Below, one piece after another: positions 12,776-16,000 of a stretch of 16,000 nt of DNA. Each line of letters begins with the position of its first letter. The first letter of the stretch is position 1. The translations under genes were made by a program, and so were the position numbers. The notes beneath the pieces are model-generated. The model saw only the letters and a list, made by a program, of their open reading frames with translations, did not search any database and had not been told where the DNA came from. This DNA comes from Spirochaetaceae bacterium UBA4077 (lineage in GTDB: Bacteria; Spirochaetota; Spirochaetia; Treponematales; Rectinemataceae), in assembly GCA_002383375.1 (NCBI GenBank), contig DFYR01000031.1:7790-23789 (forward strand), read 5' to 3'.

Positions 12776-13960
12776 ATGGCGATGCGAATACTGGACGGAG
12801 CGGCGGCTGAAAGACAGGGGGGCGAAGACTCCCTATCGGGATTCCTGGGCTCCTTCGCCACCCTCACCCTGATGGGTTTTATCGCCATGTGGTCAGCCTC
12901 TTCAGGCTACGGCATACGGATGAACCAGAAAGCCAGTTATTTCGCACTCAGGCAGGCTATCTTCTCCGTGCCTGCGATCATTGTCTTCATCGTGAGTTCC
13001 AGAATCCCTCTGGATAAGGTCAGATCCCTCATCGGCCCCCTCACCCTGGCATCGTTGCTCTCCCTTCTCCTTCCCTTCATCCCCGGCCTGGGCGTGGAGA
13101 TCAACGGCGCCAGGCGCTGGATCGATCTTGGGATCACCAATTTCCAGCCATCCGAGCTATGGAAGCCCGTTGTCCTGGTCTATACCGCCCACATCATGGC
13201 GAAAAAAGGCGAGCTGATCCGCAGATCGGCCTGGGAAGCGGTGTTTCCACTCCTGGTCCTTAGCCTCGGTACGGCGATTATCTACCTCCAGGACGATTTT
13301 TCAACCTCCATGCTAGCGCTGCTGGCGGGCATCTCGGTGTTTTGGATAGCCGGAGTCCCCCTTCGGTTTTTTCTGGGTGTTTTCGTACTTTTAGTGCCCG
13401 CGGCCATCCTCATGATCACTTCCTCCGAATACAGGCTTATCCGGGTCCTGGGCTACATTATCCCCGATTACGATCCCCATGGAATGAACTACCAGGTGCA
13501 GAATTCCATCCGGGCGATAATGTCCGGAGGCTTCTGGGGCAAGGGCTTTGGTTTGGGAACCCGAAAGCTGAGCTCGATTCCCGAGGTGCAGTCCGATTTT
13601 GTCTTCGCCGCCTTTGCCGAAGAAACAGGGCTCCTGGGCGTGGCTGCGGTTTTTGCCATCTGGACCTTCCTCGTCGTCACTGTTGTCCGCCAGGCGAGAA
13701 AAAAAGATGCCTTCCCTCAGTATCTAGCGCTGGGAATGCTCGCGCTTCTCTCCATCCAATTCCTGGTCAATTTAGGCGTTGTCAGCGGATTCCTGCCCGC
13801 CACGGGGATAGCGCTTCCCTTCTTCTCGGCGGGGGGCTCATCTCTTATTTCGACAGCCCTGGCGGGGGGCGTCATTCTGAACGCCCTCGGGACCAAAGGC
13901 TTTGAAGCCATGACGCCATTGAATGAAGAAACGATCTCCGGAGGAAACGATAATGAGTGA
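12776..13960 (+). CDS. ftsW: SEDS-family septal peptidoglycan polymerase FtsW
   Basis: FtsW polymerises lipid II at the division septum together with a class B PBP. The 394-residue protein is a multi-pass SEDS protein with about ten membrane segments. Typical motifs are INGARRWIDLGITNFQPSE (Q124-E127), VQNSIRAIMSGGFWGKGFGL, QSDFVFAAFAEETGLLG and ATGIALPFFSAGGSSLI near the C-terminus. This last motif replaces the more common SYGGSS with SAGGSS. Position between mraY and ftsQ favours FtsW over the rod-elongation paralogue RodA. ATG 12776 and ATG 12782 are both possible; neither has a strong SD and the mraY stop is 2 nt away. The C-terminal tail (EETISGGNDNE) is short and acidic. The stop overlaps the ftsQ start by 8 nt. 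Confidence 0.92.
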   Translation: MAMRILDGAAAERQGGEDSLSGFLGSFATLTLMGFIAMWSASSGYGIRMNQKASYFALRQAIFSVPAIIVFIVSSRIPLDKVRSLIGPLTLASLLSLLLPFIPGLGVEINGARRWIDLGITNFQPSELWKPVVLVYTAHIMAKKGELIRRSAWEAVFPLLVLSLGTAIIYLQDDFSTSMLALLAGISVFWIAGVPLRFFLGVFVLLVPAAILMITSSEYRLIRVLGYIIPDYDPHGMNYQVQNSIRAIMSGGFWGKGFGLGTRKLSSIPEVQSDFVFAAFAEETGLLGVAAVFAIWTFLVVTVVRQARKKDAFPQYLALGMLALLSIQFLVNLGVVSGFLPATGIALPFFSAGGSSLISTALAGGVILNALGTKGFEAMTPLNEETISGGNDNE

Positions 13961-15182
13961 GACAAAGCTCAACTCCCGGCCGAAAATAGAACTGTTCCGC
14001 GAAGCCAAGGCTCTGGGAGAGGCTATGTCCGTCAAGGTGGCTCCTGCCGCCAAGTCTGCCCGGGAAAAGGACAGGCCGGCATCGGGGAAGTCCCTGTGGG
14101 ATCCGAGCAGCGCCCGGACCCAGGCTTGGGCATTTCTGGAGCGTAGCACCGCCCGGCGCGAAACCGGTCTTCCCGGCACAGCAAGAAGTACTGCATCGAA
14201 GCTGGTGGGCAGGAACAATGGCTCTGAAAACCCGGCAAAAACCAAGGCTAGGCGATCCGAAAAAGCAAAGCATTCCAGCGATGAGGCAAGCGGCAACCTT
14301 CTGTTCCTTGCCAGAACGAATGAGCAGCTCAGGCAGAAACCGAAAAAACTTTATGACCAGAAAGCCGCTTCCCTAAGCAAGCAGGCTGCGGCCAGGGAAA
14401 AGGCGGCTAGGAAGAAGGGCAAGAGCGAAAACGCCAAGCTCGTCCTGGCATTTGTACTGCTCATCGGACTTGGGGCCGGCCTCTATGCCTCCCTTCCCCA
14501 GGTAACCAGGGTCAAGGCGGTGAGCGTCGAGGGCATGCAGAATGTCCTCCAGAAGGAGATTCTCGACGCCCTGTCGCTCAGCGAGGAAGTCAACCTCATA
14601 AACGCCGATATCCCCGCCATGGAAGCCAGAGTCCTGGCTAATCCCAAGGTGGCTTCGGTGAATATCGGCCGGGCCTTTCCCGACAAGCTCATGGTCAGGC
14701 TCCAGGAGCGCAGGGCAGTCGCCTGCGTCCTCATAACCGAGGAACTGGGAACCCGCTCCATAGCCCTGGACAGGGAAGGCGTAGCCTTTGCCTACATGGA
14801 CAGCATCGCTTCGCCGGGCAAGCTTCCCGTCCTGTCGGGAATCCGCTTCGAGCGCTTCAGCCCGGGGCAGAGCCTGCCCGAGTACCTCAAGCCTCTATTG
14901 AAAGATATTGCCGAATTGTCCGAAATGAGTCCTTCGCCCCTGGAAGCCTTTTCGGAAATCCGCATAGAAAAAATCTCCGAATCCGAGGCGGAGCTCCTTC
15001 TCTATCCCTCGGGCAAGACAGTCCCTATCCGGATGCCGGCCAGGCTTACTCGTGCGAGCCTGGGATCGGCCTTGCTGGTCCTGGATATTCTCGCCGGTCG
15101 ACAGGGAGCTGAAAAGATCCAAGAGATCGATTTCCGCACGGGTACCATCGTGTACAGAAGCAAGGAGGCACAAGCTGGCTGA
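13953..15182 (+). CDS. ftsQ: Cell division protein FtsQ/DivIB with long N-terminal cytoplasmic region
   Basis: This 409-residue bitopic protein has one membrane segment at about 162-180 (KLVLAFVLLIGLGAGLYASL). A POTRA domain follows at about 184-253 (VKAVSVEGMQNVLQKEILDA, then LANPKVASVNIGRAFPDKLM and VRLQERRAVA), then a beta domain (IALDREGVAF, LPVLSGI, IQEIDFRTGTIVY). FtsQ scaffolds FtsB-FtsL at the septum. The cytoplasmic region of about 160 residues is basic, rich in Ala, Lys, Arg and Ser, and probably disordered; E. coli FtsQ has only about 25 residues there. Start choice: ATG 13923 is in frame, but GGAGG (13940-13944) is 8 nt before ATG 13953, which overlaps the ftsW stop. The stop overlaps the inferred ftsA start. 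Confidence 0.9.
   Translation: MSETKLNSRPKIELFREAKALGEAMSVKVAPAAKSAREKDRPASGKSLWDPSSARTQAWAFLERSTARRETGLPGTARSTASKLVGRNNGSENPAKTKARRSEKAKHSSDEASGNLLFLARTNEQLRQKPKKLYDQKAASLSKQAAAREKAARKKGKSENAKLVLAFVLLIGLGAGLYASLPQVTRVKAVSVEGMQNVLQKEILDALSLSEEVNLINADIPAMEARVLANPKVASVNIGRAFPDKLMVRLQERRAVACVLITEELGTRSIALDREGVAFAYMDSIASPGKLPVLSGIRFERFSPGQSLPEYLKPLLKDIAELSEMSPSPLEAFSEIRIEKISESEAELLLYPSGKTVPIRMPARLTRASLGSALLVLDILAGRQGAEKIQEIDFRTGTIVYRSKEAQAG
15162..15168 (+). promoter_or_regulatory. Perfect SD that defines the ftsA start
   Basis: AAGGAGG lies 6 nt before CTG 15175 and inside the end of ftsQ. This is the strongest SD in the window. No ATG, GTG or TTG follows it at a usable distance in the ftsA frame, so it selects CTG as the initiation codon. 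Confidence 0.7.
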
Positions 15183-16000
15183 TTCCTTTATCGTCGGTCT
15201 TGATATCGGCACAACATCGACCCGGGCTGTGGTCGGAGATTTTAACGAAGAAGATCAACTGGAGATAATCGGCGTGGGCCTAGCCCCGTCGACGGGACTG
15301 CGCAGGGGGGTGGTGCTCAATATCGAGGCTACGCTTTCCTCGGTCAGCGCGGCCATCGAGTCCGCCGAGCTCATGTCGGGCCGGGAGATTCACTCCTGCG
15401 TCATGGCTGTCTCCGGGGCGAATGTGGAATGCCTCAACTCAAAGGGAGTCGTGGCAGTGGCCGGGAAGGGCAGGGAGATCACTGCCGAGGACATAGCCAG
15501 GGTGCATGAAGCGGCCAAGGCCGTCTCCATCCCCATGGACAGGGAGATCCTCCACGTCATTCCCCAGGTCTACTCGGTGGATACCCAGAAGGACATCAGG
15601 GATCCGCTGCACATGATGGGCGTCCGCCTGGAATCGGAGGTCCACATTGTCACCACCTCGGTCACCACCAGCCAGAACATGGCCAAGTGCGTGAACAGGG
15701 CGGGGTATAAGCCTGAACGCCGCATCCTGGGCTGCCTGGCGGCTTCCAGGGCTGTGCTTTCCGATGATGAAAGAGATTTAGGATGTCTACTTTTGGATAT
15801 AGGCGGCGGAACGTCGGACCTGATGGTTTTCAAGGAAGGGGCCCCCTGGTATACAGCCGCCATTCCCGCGGGGGGCATGCAGGTCACCAACGACATATCC
15901 ATCATGCTCAGCGTGCTCATGGACTCGGCGGAGCGGCTGAAGCGGGAGGCGGCCTCCTGCTGGTTGGAGTCGGTGGATGCCGACGAGCTCATCGTCGTGC
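15175..16000 (+). CDS. ftsA: Cell division protein FtsA (partial, runs off right edge)
   Basis: FtsA is an actin-like ATPase that tethers FtsZ filaments to the membrane. About 275 codons are visible. The N-terminus (M)ADSFIVGLDIGTTSTRAVVG contains the phosphate-1 loop (D10-T14). The central part matches the FtsA 1C region (SCVMAVSGANVECLNSKGVV, then DREILHVIPQVYSVD and VRLESEVHIVTTS). LLLDIGGGTSDLMVF (D208-D215) is the phosphate-2 motif, followed by IPAGGMQVTNDI. The C-terminal amphipathic helix lies outside the window. No ATG, GTG or TTG in frame lies closer than GTG 15052, deep inside ftsQ, which would add residues unlike FtsA. CTG 15175, 6 nt after AAGGAGG, gives exactly the expected N-terminus. 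The start overlaps the ftsQ stop (15180-15182) by 8 nt. Sequence error at the start codon is the alternative. Confidence 0.93.
   Translation, partial: MADSFIVGLDIGTTSTRAVVGDFNEEDQLEIIGVGLAPSTGLRRGVVLNIEATLSSVSAAIESAELMSGREIHSCVMAVSGANVECLNSKGVVAVAGKGREITAEDIARVHEAAKAVSIPMDREILHVIPQVYSVDTQKDIRDPLHMMGVRLESEVHIVTTSVTTSQNMAKCVNRAGYKPERRILGCLAASRAVLSDDERDLGCLLLDIGGGTSDLMVFKEGAPWYTAAIPAGGMQVTNDISIMLSVLMDSAERLKREAASCWLESVDADELIVV

Noticed and set aside
13342..13905. 187-codon plus-strand frame inside ftsW
   Set aside because: It is an alternate frame of a clear FtsW coding region, with no recognisable product.

Overview
The window is a compact, mostly plus-strand housekeeping region of about 58-60% GC (estimated by eye). 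It joins a translation block (infC, rpmI, rplT, rpoZ, miaA) to the start of a division and cell-wall (dcw) cluster (mraZ, rsmH, ftsL, murF, mraY, ftsW, ftsQ, ftsA). The gene order, the coiled-coil gene plus zapA between rplT and rpoZ, and the reduced dcw content (mraY directly before ftsW, then ftsQ-ftsA) suggest a spirochaete of the Treponema/Spirochaeta type. This is inferred from organisation and protein character, not from a database match.

Layout. Positions 1-769 (minus) hold the N-terminal part of an unrecognised lipoprotein that runs off the left edge. Diverging from it, 868-1866 is a class II fructose-bisphosphate aldolase with a clear sigma70-type promoter and a likely intrinsic terminator. 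Positions 1898-2107 carry a promoter and a hairpin leader for the operon infC-rpmI-rplT-(coiled coil)-zapA-rpoZ-miaA. A small membrane protein (5433-5939) follows. A minus-strand RlmM-like rRNA methyltransferase (5967-6935) converges on it, and an HD-domain phosphohydrolase (7026-8267) diverges from the methyltransferase. Positions 8268-8426 are AT-rich and hold no gene I can see. A strong promoter and four 10-bp direct repeats (MraZ boxes) then lead into mraZ and the tightly overlapping dcw genes. The ftsA gene is cut by the right edge.

The genes combine ribosome function (IF3, L35, L20, tRNA and rRNA modification, RNA polymerase omega) with division: the ZapA pair, the autoregulator MraZ, the last cytoplasmic and first membrane steps of peptidoglycan precursor synthesis (MurF, MraY), the SEDS protein FtsW, and the divisome proteins FtsL, FtsQ and FtsA. 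Overlapping stops and starts suggest extensive translational coupling.

I found no wholly new system. The most interesting features concern initiation and regulation. The miaA gene has no ATG, GTG or TTG upstream of its P-loop and probably starts at ATT overlapping the rpoZ stop. The ftsA gene appears to start at CTG behind a perfect Shine-Dalgarno (SD). The infC gene starts at TTG behind a 14-bp hairpin. The MraZ boxes overlap the mraZ SD and start codon. A degenerate 18-bp tandem repeat encodes the RsmH C-terminus and supplies the ftsL SD.
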